Source: Parahaliea maris (GTDB lineage: Bacteria > Pseudomonadota > Gammaproteobacteria > Pseudomonadales > Halieaceae). Taken from it: a stretch of 41,155 nt of DNA. This document shows, one piece after another, positions 19,341-28,002 of this stretch. Positions within the stretch are counted from its first letter, which is position 1; the number at the start of each line of letters is the position of its first letter. The notes under the pieces are model-generated. The model searched no databases and was not told the DNA's origin. It saw only the letters and a program-made list of their open reading frames with translations. The translations under genes and the position numbers were made by a program. The stretch spans positions 1 through 41,155 of the forward strand of contig NZ_VRZA01000013.1 of assembly GCF_008064665.1 (NCBI RefSeq), written 5' to 3'.

Positions 19341-20342
19341 ATGAAGAAGTACTGGGCCTACGGCATTGGCGCCGCACTGGTGGACACCGAAATCCAGGTA
19401 GACGACGCGGACCTTGTGAACATGGGGGTAGAAAAAGCCCTGATGACCCTGGTGGACGAAGCGCGCCAGGCCGAGTTACTGGGGCACCTGAATGACCACC
19501 TGGTGCACGCCAGCCACGCCAGTGGCGGCAGCGCCGGCAATTCCATGATCGCCACCGCCCAGTTCGGCGGCCCGACCTTCATGTCCTGCAAGGTGGCGAA
19601 CGACGCCGACGGCGACATCTACGTATCCGACCTGGAAGCGGCCGGGGTCGACCACTGCCTGAAAAACGGGCGCGGCCCGGGCACCACGGGCAAATGCCTG
19701 GTGCTCATTTCCCCGGACGCCGAGCGCAGCATGAACACCTTTCTCGGGATCTCCGAGACCCTGTCCACGGATCAACTGGACCCGGAGGCCATCGCCAACT
19801 CCGAGTACCTCTACATCGAAGGCTACCTGGTGACCTCTGCCACCGGCCGCGCTGCCGCCATAAGGGCGCGGGAACTGGCGGAAGCCGCCGGGGTGAAAAC
19901 CGCCCTGAGTTTTTCAGACCCCGGCATGGTGGAGTTCTTCCGCGACGGCATGCAGGACATGATCGGCAGCCGGCTGGACCTCGTTTTCTGTAATGAGGAG
20001 GAAGCCAAAGGCTGGGCCAGAACTGATGACCTGGACGCCGCCATCGAAGCCCTGAAGGACGTCGCCAACAGCTTTGTCATCACGAGGGGTGCCCGCGGGG
20101 CGGTCACATTTGACGGCGAAACCCGCTCGGATGTCGCTTCACAGCAGGTCCAGGCGGTCGACACCAACGGCGCCGGTGATATGTTTGCGGGCGCCTTCCT
20201 CTACGCCCTGGGGCGCGGCGAAAGCTATACCCGGGCCGCCGAGTTTGCCAGCCTGGCGGCGGGCAAGGTGGTGACCCACTTTGGCCCGCGCCTCAAGGCG
20301 GCAGACTACCCGGCACTGCGAAAAGATTTTTTCGGCGAGTAG
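19341..20342 (+). CDS. PfkB-family kinase, adenosine kinase-like
   Basis: Sugar or nucleoside kinase of the ribokinase fold. The 333 residues start MKKYWAYGIGAALVDTEIQV, the start used by the adenosine kinase group found in many gammaproteobacteria. An ATG six codons earlier (19323) is also in frame. The substrate region ASGGSAGNSMIATAQFGG and the PfkB signature 2 with the catalytic base, DTNGAGDMFAGAFLYALGRG, are both intact. It probably phosphorylates adenosine or a similar nucleoside for salvage; the substrate is inference. It faces polB tail to tail across 40 bp of GC-rich DNA that lacks a clear terminator. Confidence 0.85.
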   Translation: MKKYWAYGIGAALVDTEIQVDDADLVNMGVEKALMTLVDEARQAELLGHLNDHLVHASHASGGSAGNSMIATAQFGGPTFMSCKVANDADGDIYVSDLEAAGVDHCLKNGRGPGTTGKCLVLISPDAERSMNTFLGISETLSTDQLDPEAIANSEYLYIEGYLVTSATGRAAAIRARELAEAAGVKTALSFSDPGMVEFFRDGMQDMIGSRLDLVFCNEEEAKGWARTDDLDAAIEALKDVANSFVITRGARGAVTFDGETRSDVASQQVQAVDTNGAGDMFAGAFLYALGRGESYTRAAEFASLAAGKVVTHFGPRLKAADYPALRKDFFGE

Positions 20343-20382
20343 CACCTCCCGCGGGCGGGCGGCCCGCCTTGGGCGACCTCGC

Positions 20383-22779
20383 CTAGCGGGCGAACAGGTC
20401 AATCTGCTGGTCCACCAGTTCGGCAAAGGACGTGCCGAGGAACACCAGGATGCCGTCGGCCACCGGCTGTAACTGGCGGTCAACGTAATACTGGTAATCG
20501 AGAGGGCTGCGCGGGTCTCCGGCCGGCTCGGCGCCACCGCTGGTGATCACGTATTCCACCCAGCTCCCCCGGGACGGCACCGCGAGCCCACGCTCGCGGC
20601 AAAGTCGCGCCGCCTGCACGTGGGGCGGCACATTGCGCTGATAGTCATCCAGCGGTCGCCGCAGGCGCTTGCGGTAGACCAGCTGGGCGTCCCGCTGCCC
20701 GGCGCGAACCTCGGCCACGGTGGCCTTCACAAACTCCGCATAGGGCTCACCGGCAAAGACCCTCCGGTAGAGCTCCTGCTGGAAATCCCGCGCCAGGCGG
20801 GTCCAGTCGGTGCGGACATTTTCCAGCCCCTTGAATACCAGCTGCTCGCCGTCCGGCCCACTCACCAGCCCCGCATAGCGCTTCTTGCTGCCTTTATCGG
20901 ACCCCCGCACCGTAGGCATCAGAAAACGCCGGTAGTGGGTTTCAAACTCCAGTTCCAGCACGCTTTCCACGCCAAATTCGTCGCCGATGCTCTGGCGCCA
21001 CCAGCGGTTGAGGTCGGCTTCCAGCGCCCGCCCCGCCGCCTGCGCCTCCTCACTGCTGGCCGCTGACCTCACCCAGACAAACACCGAGTCGGTATCACCG
21101 TAGATCACCCGGTGTCCCAGGGCTTCAATACGGTCCCGGGTCCGCTTGAGAATGTCGTGCCCCCGACGGGTGATGGAACTGGCCAGGCGGGCGTCAAAAA
21201 AACGGCAGCCGGTCGATCCAAGCACCCCGTAAAAGGAGTTCATGATGATCTTGATGGCCTGGGACAGAGGCCCGTCGCCCGCAGCCTTGGCCCGATCGCG
21301 CAACTGCCACAGTTCACCGATCAGGGAGGGCAGGATCGCCCGCGAGCGGGCGAAGCGCGCTTCAAGGAATCCGGGTACTGTTTCCGCCTCGGTGAGGCCG
21401 CCCTCGACTCCGAGGGCCAGGCCCAACGGGTCGATGCAGAAGGTGCGGATGATGCTCGGATAGAGGCTCTTGAAATCCAGCACCAGCACGTGGTCGTAAA
21501 TGCCGGGCTCGGAGTCCAGCACGTAGCCGCCAGGGCTCGCCACCAGATCGCGGCTGGCGTTGGGAGCGACAAAGCCCTCCCGGTGCAGGCGCGGCAGGTA
21601 CAGATTGTCGAAGGAAGCGACCGAGCCGCCGAGGCGGTCAATGTTGAGCCCGGTCATCGCACTGCGGGCCACGGCGAAATCCAGCAGGCGGGTGGCCTGG
21701 AAGATGTCCGATACCAGTTCGCAGTCCTTCAGGTTGTAGGCCGCCAGGGCGCTCTTGTCCTCCCTGAACAGGCGGCCAATCTCCTCACCGCGATCGCCGC
21801 CCTGTAACAGCTTGGCATCGCCGAGGATCTCACCGGCCACATTGTTCAGCGAGAAACTCTCGAAACGGTAAAAGGCGGCGCGCAGCAGGTCGATACCGTC
21901 CAGCAGCACCCGTCCGGGCATCCGCGCGGTGCGCCGCTCACCGTCCTCATCGAGCTCGCGCCAGTGCACCGGGCGTCGCTCCCGCCCCAGGTTGAGGCGC
22001 AGGCCGTACTTGTCGGCCACACGCTGCAGGTACCAGGTGTCGAAGTTGACCACGTTCCAGCCGATCAGCACATCCGGGTCATAGTCCGAAACGAAATCGA
22101 GAAAGGCCAGCAACAGGGCTCGCTCGCTATCCACCGCAACCACAAAGTCCTGCCCGGCACCCTCGCCAAGCATGAATACCCGCCGTGTGGCCTGCCCCCC
22201 GCGCAGCGCGTGAATGCCAATGGAGTACAGCTGTATGCCTTCCATAGCGGTTTCGATATCGAAGGACATCACTGCCAGCGGTGTCTGTGACCGGGCGGGT
22301 TTCAGCACAGGGTTGGGCAGGCTGCCGGGGGTACCCGGGGTAAATTCAACCCGCACCCCGCCACGAATGAAGCGCTCCATGAGATAGCGGTCGGCGGGAT
22401 TGATATCCGCCTCGAGCGGATCGAAACCCGCCTCCCTCAGCTGATCGGCAAGGACCCTGGCCGTGCGGTAGGCGGTGCAGTACACCCCCACCACCGCTGC
22501 CATGCGAAAACTGCGCAGCGCCAGCGGACGACACTCCACACCCTCGCCGCCCAACAGCGCCCGGGCTCGCTCCGCTTCCTCCGCCTCCAGGAAAAACACG
22601 CTGCGTTCCCCGCGGATCAGCAGACGACGCGGCCCGCCGGTCGTCGCCAGCCAGAACTCGAGCTCCAATCCCCGGGGCGTGTCACCCCAGTCACGGGTGA
22701 GCAGGAAACCTTCGCAATCAGTGCTGCCAACGCCTTGCCGAAATCCTTCGCCAGAACCTTCATCGAACTGCGCAGTCAA
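20383..22779 (-). CDS. polB: DNA polymerase II (family B)
   Basis: Repair and translesion polymerase with proofreading. The protein has 798 residues. Exonuclease motifs are complete: FDIET (173-177), NVVNFD (242-247) and YNLKD (348-352). The polymerase motifs DFKSLYPSI (435-443), KIIMNSFYG (510-518) and YGDTDS (560-565) are all present, so both activities should be intact. The start is a TTG at 22779 preceded by GGGGTAGGG; the N-terminal GFLLTRDWGDTPRG aligns with E. coli Pol II, which starts a little later. In E. coli the gene is under LexA, but I see no convincing LexA box in the 95-bp divergent gap. Confidence 0.95.
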   Translation of the reverse strand: MTAQFDEGSGEGFRQGVGSTDCEGFLLTRDWGDTPRGLELEFWLATTGGPRRLLIRGERSVFFLEAEEAERARALLGGEGVECRPLALRSFRMAAVVGVYCTAYRTARVLADQLREAGFDPLEADINPADRYLMERFIRGGVRVEFTPGTPGSLPNPVLKPARSQTPLAVMSFDIETAMEGIQLYSIGIHALRGGQATRRVFMLGEGAGQDFVVAVDSERALLLAFLDFVSDYDPDVLIGWNVVNFDTWYLQRVADKYGLRLNLGRERRPVHWRELDEDGERRTARMPGRVLLDGIDLLRAAFYRFESFSLNNVAGEILGDAKLLQGGDRGEEIGRLFREDKSALAAYNLKDCELVSDIFQATRLLDFAVARSAMTGLNIDRLGGSVASFDNLYLPRLHREGFVAPNASRDLVASPGGYVLDSEPGIYDHVLVLDFKSLYPSIIRTFCIDPLGLALGVEGGLTEAETVPGFLEARFARSRAILPSLIGELWQLRDRAKAAGDGPLSQAIKIIMNSFYGVLGSTGCRFFDARLASSITRRGHDILKRTRDRIEALGHRVIYGDTDSVFVWVRSAASSEEAQAAGRALEADLNRWWRQSIGDEFGVESVLELEFETHYRRFLMPTVRGSDKGSKKRYAGLVSGPDGEQLVFKGLENVRTDWTRLARDFQQELYRRVFAGEPYAEFVKATVAEVRAGQRDAQLVYRKRLRRPLDDYQRNVPPHVQAARLCRERGLAVPSRGSWVEYVITSGGAEPAGDPRSPLDYQYYVDRQLQPVADGILVFLGTSFAELVDQQIDLFAR

Positions 22780-22874
22780 ACCCTACCCCGTCGCACTGTA
22801 AACAACTGCCTGTGCTATGCTCTCCCCCGCCGCCCGGCAGCCACACCCGATGCCAAGCAATGGAAGATTTATCG

Positions 22875-23222
22875 ATGAGCAAGCCTGTAATCAAGCAAGA
22901 CCCTCTGTACCAACTCCTGCGCAACGAGGACATCAAGGGCTTCAACGAGCAGCGCGACAAACTGGACACCAGCGAGCTGAAGAGCGGCGACTACCGCGGC
23001 CGGGACCTGCGCAACATGGACGCCACCGGCCTCGACTTCAGCAATTCCTACTTTCGCAACGCCGACCTCTCGGGTATCGACTTTCGCCAGACCAACCTGG
23101 AGGGCGCGAGTCTGCTGGATGCGAAGCTGTCTGGCACCTACTTTCCTGCAGAAATCAGCGCCACCGAAATCCGCCTGTCACTCGACACCGGCACCCGCCT
23201 GCGTTACGACCGCAAGGACTGA
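22875..23222 (+). CDS. pentapeptide-repeat protein
   Basis: A 115-residue protein without signal peptide or membrane segment. The central part (about 30-85) has A(D/N)LXX-type repeats, for example DLRNMDATGLDFSNSYFRNA and DLSGIDFRQTNLEGASLLDA, which form a right-handed square beta-helix. About nine or ten repeats would make roughly two coils, shorter than the Qnr proteins that protect gyrase, so resistance is not implied. ATG 22875 is chosen because GGAAGA lies at proper distance; an ATG five codons earlier (22860) is possible. It is divergent from polB and convergent with the DUF2333 gene. Its function is unknown. Confidence 0.85.
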   Translation: MSKPVIKQDPLYQLLRNEDIKGFNEQRDKLDTSELKSGDYRGRDLRNMDATGLDFSNSYFRNADLSGIDFRQTNLEGASLLDAKLSGTYFPAEISATEIRLSLDTGTRLRYDRKD

Positions 23223-23264
23223 GCGACGCTTCGACAACCGGAGCGTGTGGCCCGGCCTGCTTCC

Positions 23265-24323
23265 CTAGCCCTGGGCCAACAGATCGCGCAGATCGATAAT
23301 GGCCGCATTGGCGCGGCTCAGGTAGTTGGCCATCACCAGTGAGTGGTTGGCCAATACGCCGAAGCCGGTACCGTTCAACACCATCGGGCTCCACACCGTA
23401 TCCTGGGTGGCCTCAAGTTCACGAATGATCTGCTGCAGGCTGACCCGGGCGTTCTTTTTCTCCAGCACATCGGCGAAGTCCACCTCCGCCGCCTTGAGGA
23501 AGTGAATCAGGGCCCAGGCCGCGCCGCGGGCCTCGAAGAACACGTTGTCGATTTCCATCCAGGGCGTCTGCACAATCATGTCCCCGGGGGAATCAGTGGC
23601 CTGGCGGGCACTGTCGTCACCGGCCAGGTCCGTGTTCAGGCGGCGCTGGCCGACGCTGGCGCTCAGCCGCTGGGACAGGCTGCCAAGACGGGTATCAACC
23701 GTGTTCAACCAGTACCGCAGATTATCAGCCCGGGCATAGAACTGCGCATCCGAGGCATCGTCATCCGCCAGCCGCTTGAGGTAACTGCGCACATATTTCA
23801 CCCCGGCGCGGTACTCGGATTCCGAGGCCGGAAGCATCCAGCTCCTGGAGTTGAAATTGAACCTTGGCTCGGCCTCCGCGAGGTCTTTATCCTCTGTGGA
23901 CTGGGACTGGGAGCGGCTGTGGACCTCGCGCAGGGCCCGCGCCAGGTCGCGGGACTGAATGAGCGCGCCGTGTTCCCAGCTGGGAATATTGTCCAGCCAC
24001 AGCCCCGGGGGGAAACGGTCGTTGCTCAGGTAACCACCCGGCTTGTCCAGCAGGGTCTCCATGACCCCAACCAACGCGGCGGTCGTGGCCGACCCGGTTA
24101 CCACCCGGGTACCGTCTTCCGCCGCCAGCCGGGCGGCATGGTCCGACACATCGAAACGGCTGGGGGCCATACTCCAGTAGAGCCCCACCAGCAGTGCGAG
24201 CAGCAGGTAAATAACCAGCGCTATCAATAGCCAGCGCCAGCTCTTGCCGTCCTTCACACCATCGCGCCAGTCCTGCAGGCGCTCTCCCGGGGTGGGCTTC
24301 AATGTCGAGTCAGTGTTGTTCAT
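23265..24323 (-). CDS. DUF2333 family membrane-anchored protein
   Basis: I recognise the DUF2333 family, present in many gammaproteobacteria with no assigned function. The 352 residues comprise a short charged cytoplasmic N-terminus, one membrane helix (about 31-50) and a large mostly helical periplasmic domain. That domain has conserved-looking segments (KPGGYLSND, PPGLWLDNIPSWEHGAL, TPWMEIDNVFFEARGAAWAL, ANHSLVMANYLSRANAAI). No enzymatic motif is visible. It lies 30 bp after the copper chaperone gene on the same strand, so the two may be co-transcribed, but a shared role is not evident. Confidence 0.85.
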   Translation of the reverse strand: MNNTDSTLKPTPGERLQDWRDGVKDGKSWRWLLIALVIYLLLALLVGLYWSMAPSRFDVSDHAARLAAEDGTRVVTGSATTAALVGVMETLLDKPGGYLSNDRFPPGLWLDNIPSWEHGALIQSRDLARALREVHSRSQSQSTEDKDLAEAEPRFNFNSRSWMLPASESEYRAGVKYVRSYLKRLADDDASDAQFYARADNLRYWLNTVDTRLGSLSQRLSASVGQRRLNTDLAGDDSARQATDSPGDMIVQTPWMEIDNVFFEARGAAWALIHFLKAAEVDFADVLEKKNARVSLQQIIRELEATQDTVWSPMVLNGTGFGVLANHSLVMANYLSRANAAIIDLRDLLAQG

Positions 24324-24353
24324 CCGTCCCTGTGCTCCATGCCAGTGTCGTCA

Positions 24354-24809
24354 TCAATGGTGTGAGTGGTCCGCCCCGCCGGCCCGACGCTGCACCGGTG
24401 CCACGATGCATACCGGGTCAGATGCCGCCAGGGTCAGGCACAGTTCCACCTGCTCACCTTCCGCCGGCATCTTCTGAAGGCCCAGCAACATCAAGTGTAC
24501 GCCACCGGGTTGCAGCTGAAGCTGTTCTCCCGGTGCCAGGGTCAGTTCGCTGACCTGGCGCATGCGCATGGTTCCTTCGACCTGCTCACTGCGGTGAATT
24601 TCCAGCCGGTCAGCGCCGGCGGCATGGCCACCGGTCACTGTAATCACGCTGTCACCGGCATTGCGCAACGTCAGGTAGGCCGCGGTGTTGCGCTGCACTG
24701 GCGGCAGCGCGCGCACCCAGGCCTCACTCAGCTCCAGCCCCGCGAAAGCGGAGACTGGGGCAGCGAGGAGTGCGATCAGTGCCGCGACCGGCACGAGACG
24801 TTGCAACAT
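24354..24809 (-). CDS. periplasmic copper chaperone PCu(A)C
   Basis: Secreted copper carrier of the PCuAC/DUF461 family that delivers Cu(I) to the CuA site of cytochrome oxidase. From ATG 24809 it has 151 residues with a signal peptide (about 1-23, cleavage near AFA-G). The metal site H-x(n)-M-x(n)-H-x-M is visible: EIHRSEQVEGTMRMRQV, then GGVHLMLLGL. The C-terminus ends DHSHH, a possible extra metal-binding tail. The family's usual HM pair reads HR here. A TATAGT at 24883-24888 (minus) is a possible -10. It is divergent from dsbD; both act on periplasmic redox or metal proteins. Confidence 0.88.
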   Translation of the reverse strand: MLQRLVPVAALIALLAAPVSAFAGLELSEAWVRALPPVQRNTAAYLTLRNAGDSVITVTGGHAAGADRLEIHRSEQVEGTMRMRQVSELTLAPGEQLQLQPGGVHLMLLGLQKMPAEGEQVELCLTLAASDPVCIVAPVQRRAGGADHSHH

Positions 24810-24987
24810 GGTGGTCCTTATCGTTGTCCCGGTGGTTGCCCCGCGCAGAAATGAAACCAATTGGGCCGCGCGGCGTCTGAGGACTATAACATTGCACAGG
24901 CTGCGAATCGTCGTTGGGTGGCATGCGGTGCGCTGATAAACTTGCCAACTGACCGGTCATTCAACCCACATCTACTCAGGAGAGTTC

Positions 24988-26742
24988 ATGCGCCTGGTAC
25001 TCGCCAGCTTACTGCTGCTTGTCAGCGGCTTCTGCAACGCCCAGTTTGGCGGAGCCAATAACGCCGGCGACCCGTTCGCGCCCACGGCGGGCCCCGATTT
25101 CCTGCCGGTCGAGGAAGCCTATCAGGTAATTATCGAGCCGGACGACGAAGGTTTGCGCCTCTACTGGCAGATCGCCGATACCTACTACCTGTACCAGCAC
25201 CAGTTCCGATTTGAACTCCAGGATGCCGCCGGCCCGGTCCCCGTCACCCCTGAATTCCCTCCCGCCATCGAGCGGCATGACGAGTACTTTGGCGATACGC
25301 GGGTGTACTACACCCAGGCGGACATCCATCTGCAGACCGAGCGACGGGATGGTACCGCCACCCTGACCCTGACCAGCCAGGGCTGCGCCGATGCGGGGCT
25401 GTGCTACCCGCCCCGCACCCAGCGCTTCACGGTGGATTTTGACACCGGTACGGTCGCTGAACTGGCGCCCGCAACACGCCCCGCCGCGCCATCGCCCTCG
25501 GCTGATGCTGCACCCGCGGCGGGCATGGGCACGCTGTTAATGATGGCACTGCTCGCCTTCTTCGGCGGCAGCCTGCTCAACCTGATGCCCTGCGTCTTCC
25601 CGGTACTGTCGCTCAAGGTCCTCAGCTTTGCCGATGCCAATGCCCATGAGCGCCACCGCCAGAGCTGGTTGTACGCCGCCGGGGTGGTGACCAGTTTCGT
25701 GATCGTCGCCGCCGTCCTGATCACCCTGCAGCAGGGCGGCCGCGCCGTGGGCTGGGGCTTCCAGCTCCAGAGCCCGGGCTTTGTCATTGCCCTGGCCTAC
25801 CTGTTCCTGGTGATGGGCCTGGCCCTGTCGGGCCTGGTGGAGCTGGGTTCCGGGCTGATGAACACCGGCTCCAGCCTGGCGGGGCGCAAGGGGGATAGCG
25901 GCAGCTTTTTTACCGGCGTCCTGGCGGTGGTCGTCGCCAGCCCCTGTACCGCACCGCTGATGGGCACGGCCCTTGGCTTCGCCATCACCCAGCCCGCGGC
26001 CGCGAGCCTCTCCATTTTTGCCGCCCTCGGCGCGGGGATGGCGGCGCCGCTGCTGCTGCTGAGCTACAGCGGACTGGCCCGACGCCTGATGCCACGCCCG
26101 GGCCCGTGGATGGAAACCCTGAAACAGTTTCTCGCCTTTCCCCTTTACGCCAGCGCTATCTGGCTGCTGTGGGTGGCCGGCCGCCAGGCCGGGGTCAACA
26201 CCATGGCGGCAGCCCTGCTGGGCGGCCTCTTTATTGCCCTGGCCCTGTGGTTGTGGCGGGCCGTATTGTGGCGCCAGATTGCCGCGGCAGGGTGCGTGGC
26301 GATAGCGATTGCCCTGGCCGCCATTCCCGGTGACGCCACGCCCACCGGCCAGCACCTCACAGCCGAAGGCACCCAGGCATGGTCCCCCAGAGCCCTGGCG
26401 GACCTGCGCGCCAGCGGCCAGAGTGTCTTTGTCGACGTCACGGCAGACTGGTGCATCACCTGCATCGCCAACGAGCGGGCGGTGCTGGACACCGAAGAGG
26501 TACGGGCCGCCTTCAACGCCGGGGATATCGCCTATATGGTCGCTGACTGGACCAACTACGACCCGGAAATTGCCGAATTCCTGCGCCAGCACGGTCGCAA
26601 CGGCATCCCGTTCTATATTCTCTACCCCTCGGACCCCGCCGCCAGCCCGGTAATCCTGCCGCAAATCCTGACCCGGGGTACCGTACTGGAGGCAATTAGC
26701 GGTATTTCCAGCACGAAATCGGCCGTTGCCGACGCAATGTAG
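24988..26742 (+). CDS. dsbD: thiol:disulfide interchange protein DsbD
   Basis: Carries electrons from cytoplasmic thioredoxin across the inner membrane to periplasmic oxidoreductases. Its 584 residues hold a signal peptide (about 1-18) and an N-terminal domain with Cys133/Cys139 (QGCADAGLCYPP). A membrane domain of about eight helices (180-445) has Cys202 (LMPCVFPVLSLK) and Cys320 (ASPCTAPLMG). A C-terminal thioredoxin-like domain has CITC (489-492). All six redox cysteines are present, so the full relay should work. AGGAGAG precedes the ATG. The same dsbD-aroQ-accBC order is found in Pseudomonas. A 235-bp gap follows. Confidence 0.96.
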   Translation: MRLVLASLLLLVSGFCNAQFGGANNAGDPFAPTAGPDFLPVEEAYQVIIEPDDEGLRLYWQIADTYYLYQHQFRFELQDAAGPVPVTPEFPPAIERHDEYFGDTRVYYTQADIHLQTERRDGTATLTLTSQGCADAGLCYPPRTQRFTVDFDTGTVAELAPATRPAAPSPSADAAPAAGMGTLLMMALLAFFGGSLLNLMPCVFPVLSLKVLSFADANAHERHRQSWLYAAGVVTSFVIVAAVLITLQQGGRAVGWGFQLQSPGFVIALAYLFLVMGLALSGLVELGSGLMNTGSSLAGRKGDSGSFFTGVLAVVVASPCTAPLMGTALGFAITQPAAASLSIFAALGAGMAAPLLLLSYSGLARRLMPRPGPWMETLKQFLAFPLYASAIWLLWVAGRQAGVNTMAAALLGGLFIALALWLWRAVLWRQIAAAGCVAIAIALAAIPGDATPTGQHLTAEGTQAWSPRALADLRASGQSVFVDVTADWCITCIANERAVLDTEEVRAAFNAGDIAYMVADWTNYDPEIAEFLRQHGRNGIPFYILYPSDPAASPVILPQILTRGTVLEAISGISSTKSAVADAM

Positions 26743-26763
26743 GCAAATTTAACGACGTTGACC

Positions 26764-26895
26764 CCAACTTGTGCGAAAGGCCACAAACCTGCCGCCAGCT
26801 GGCCCGGAGAAGCCCCGAAATTCCAAAAACTGGCGAACTTCCAACATACGGCAGCTAAATGCCGCCAAAATCCGTAAAACCTGGCACAAAGTTGG
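26764..26895 (+). other. structured intergenic segment, dsbD-aroQ
   Basis: The 235-bp gap (26743-26977) has no credible gene. It contains an inverted pair, CCAACTTGTGC (26764-26774) with GCACAAAGTTGG (26884-26895), matching over 11 bp with one bulge. Within it lie CGGCA-gctaaa-TGCCG and the palindrome GCCAGCTGGC. TTGGAC-N18-CAGAAT near 26891-26920 could be a weak promoter for aroQ. The segment may be a structured 5' leader, a small RNA or chance. Confidence 0.35.
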
Positions 26896-26977
26896 ACAAT
26901 CGCTGCAGATTGAGCCAGAATCCCTAACAAAGCGCGACAAACCATTAAACGTGCGCTGAGCGGGGAGAGCGTTTCAC

Positions 26978-27421
26978 ATGGCGAGCATTCTGGTGTTACA
27001 CGGTCCCAACCTGAACCTGCTGGGCACCCGCGAACCCGAGATATACGGCAGCACCACTCTCAGCGATATCAACAGCCAGCTCGAGGAGATGGCTCGCGAG
27101 CGAGGCCACCACCTGCTCGCCATGCAGAGCAACGCCGAATACGAACTGATCGAGCGCGTGCAGGAAGCCCGCCATGAGGGGGTCAACTTCATCCTCCTCA
27201 ATCCGGCTGCCTTTACCCACACCAGCGTGGCCCTGCGCGACGCCCTGGCCGCGGTCGCCATCCCCTTTATCGAAGTGCACCTGTCCAACGTGCACGCTCG
27301 CGAAAGCTTCCGTCATCACTCCTATTTTTCCGACCTGGCCCGCGGCGTTATCTGCGGTCTGGGCGCAGGTGGTTACGAATACGCCCTGTTGGCCGCCATG
27401 CGCGAACTCGAGCAGCCATAG
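26978..27421 (+). CDS. aroQ: type II 3-dehydroquinate dehydratase
   Basis: Third step of the shikimate pathway, converting 3-dehydroquinate to 3-dehydroshikimate by the type II mechanism. The 147 residues fit the dodecameric family. [18 protein letters not shown] holds the catalytic Tyr on the flexible loop, [16 protein letters not shown] the substrate-binding Asn, and [18 protein letters not shown] the catalytic His region. GGGGAGAG lies eight bases before the ATG. It leads the accB-accC unit, an arrangement common to gammaproteobacteria, linking aromatic and fatty acid supply. Confidence 0.97.
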   Translation: MASILVLHGPNLNLLGTREPEIYGSTTLSDINSQLEEMARERGHHLLAMQSNAEYELIERVQEARHEGVNFILLNPAAFTHTSVALRDALAAVAIPFIEVHLSNVHARESFRHHSYFSDLARGVICGLGAGGYEYALLAAMRELEQP

Positions 27422-27423
27422 GC

Positions 27424-27441
27424 GGGGCGGGCCCGTTTTTT
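27424..27441 (+). terminator. weak terminator or attenuator between aroQ and accB
   Basis: A short GC-rich hairpin (CGGG with CCCG) followed by TTTTTT directly after the aroQ stop. The stem is only four base pairs, so read-through into accB is likely. It could tune acc expression relative to aroQ. Confidence 0.35.
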
Positions 27442-27480
27442 ACTTCACAGACCAATAACCGGTTAACAAGAGAACCCATT

Positions 27481-27954
27481 ATGGACATTCGCAAAGTCAA
27501 AAAACTGATCGAATTGCTGGAAGAGTCCAACATCGATGAAATCGAGATCAAGGAAGGCGAGGAGTCGGTGCGCATCAGTCGCAACAGCGGCCAACCCATG
27601 ATGGCACCGGCAGGCTACGCCATGCCGGCACCGGCACCGGTGGCCCCTGCCCCGGCAGCGCCTGCCCCGGCGGCGGCAGCCGTACCCGAAGCAGCCCCGG
27701 AAGCGGCACCCGCGCTCAGTGGCCACGTGGTGACCTCTCCGATGGTGGGCACCTTTTACCGCTCGCCCTCTCCCACCGCACCGGTCTTTGCCGAAGTGGG
27801 CCAGACCGTCAAGGCCGGCGACGTACTGTGCATCGTCGAGGCGATGAAGATGATGAACCAGATCGAGGCCGACAAGTCCGGCACCATTGGCGCGATCCTG
27901 GTAGAGAACGGCGAGCCAGTGGAATTCGAACAGCCCCTGTTCACTATCGTCTGA
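27481..27954 (+). CDS. accB: biotin carboxyl carrier protein of acetyl-CoA carboxylase
   Basis: Carries the biotin that shuttles CO2 in acetyl-CoA carboxylase, the first committed step of fatty acid synthesis. The 157 residues comprise an N-terminal dimerising part ([20 protein letters not shown]), a flexible Ala/Pro-rich linker (about 40-78) and a biotinyl domain. The biotin-accepting Lys123 lies in [15 protein letters not shown], and the thumb-type residues of the AccB class ([14 protein letters not shown]) are present. It is followed 48 bp later by accC, its enzymatic partner. In E. coli AccB also represses its own operon; that is known for the family but not visible here. Confidence 0.98.
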   Translation: MDIRKVKKLIELLEESNIDEIEIKEGEESVRISRNSGQPMMAPAGYAMPAPAPVAPAPAAPAPAAAAVPEAAPEAAPALSGHVVTSPMVGTFYRSPSPTAPVFAEVGQTVKAGDVLCIVEAMKMMNQIEADKSGTIGAILVENGEPVEFEQPLFTIV

Positions 27955-28002
27955 TTTGAGGCGGGCTCCATCCGCCATCGCCCAGCTACAGAGGATTGCA
28001 AG

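Noticed and set aside
20343-20382. GC-rich palindrome between the PfkB kinase and polB as a terminator
   Set aside because: GGGCGGCCCGCC can pair but has no following T tract on either strand.
22780-22874. LexA box for polB
   Set aside because: CTGTAAACAACTGCCTGT looks similar at first, but the second half is not the inverted ACAG required; no CTGT-N8-ACAG is present.
26622-26945. 107-codon minus-strand frame over the dsbD end and following gap
   Set aside because: It overlaps the dsbD coding end, has no ribosome site and resembles no family I know.
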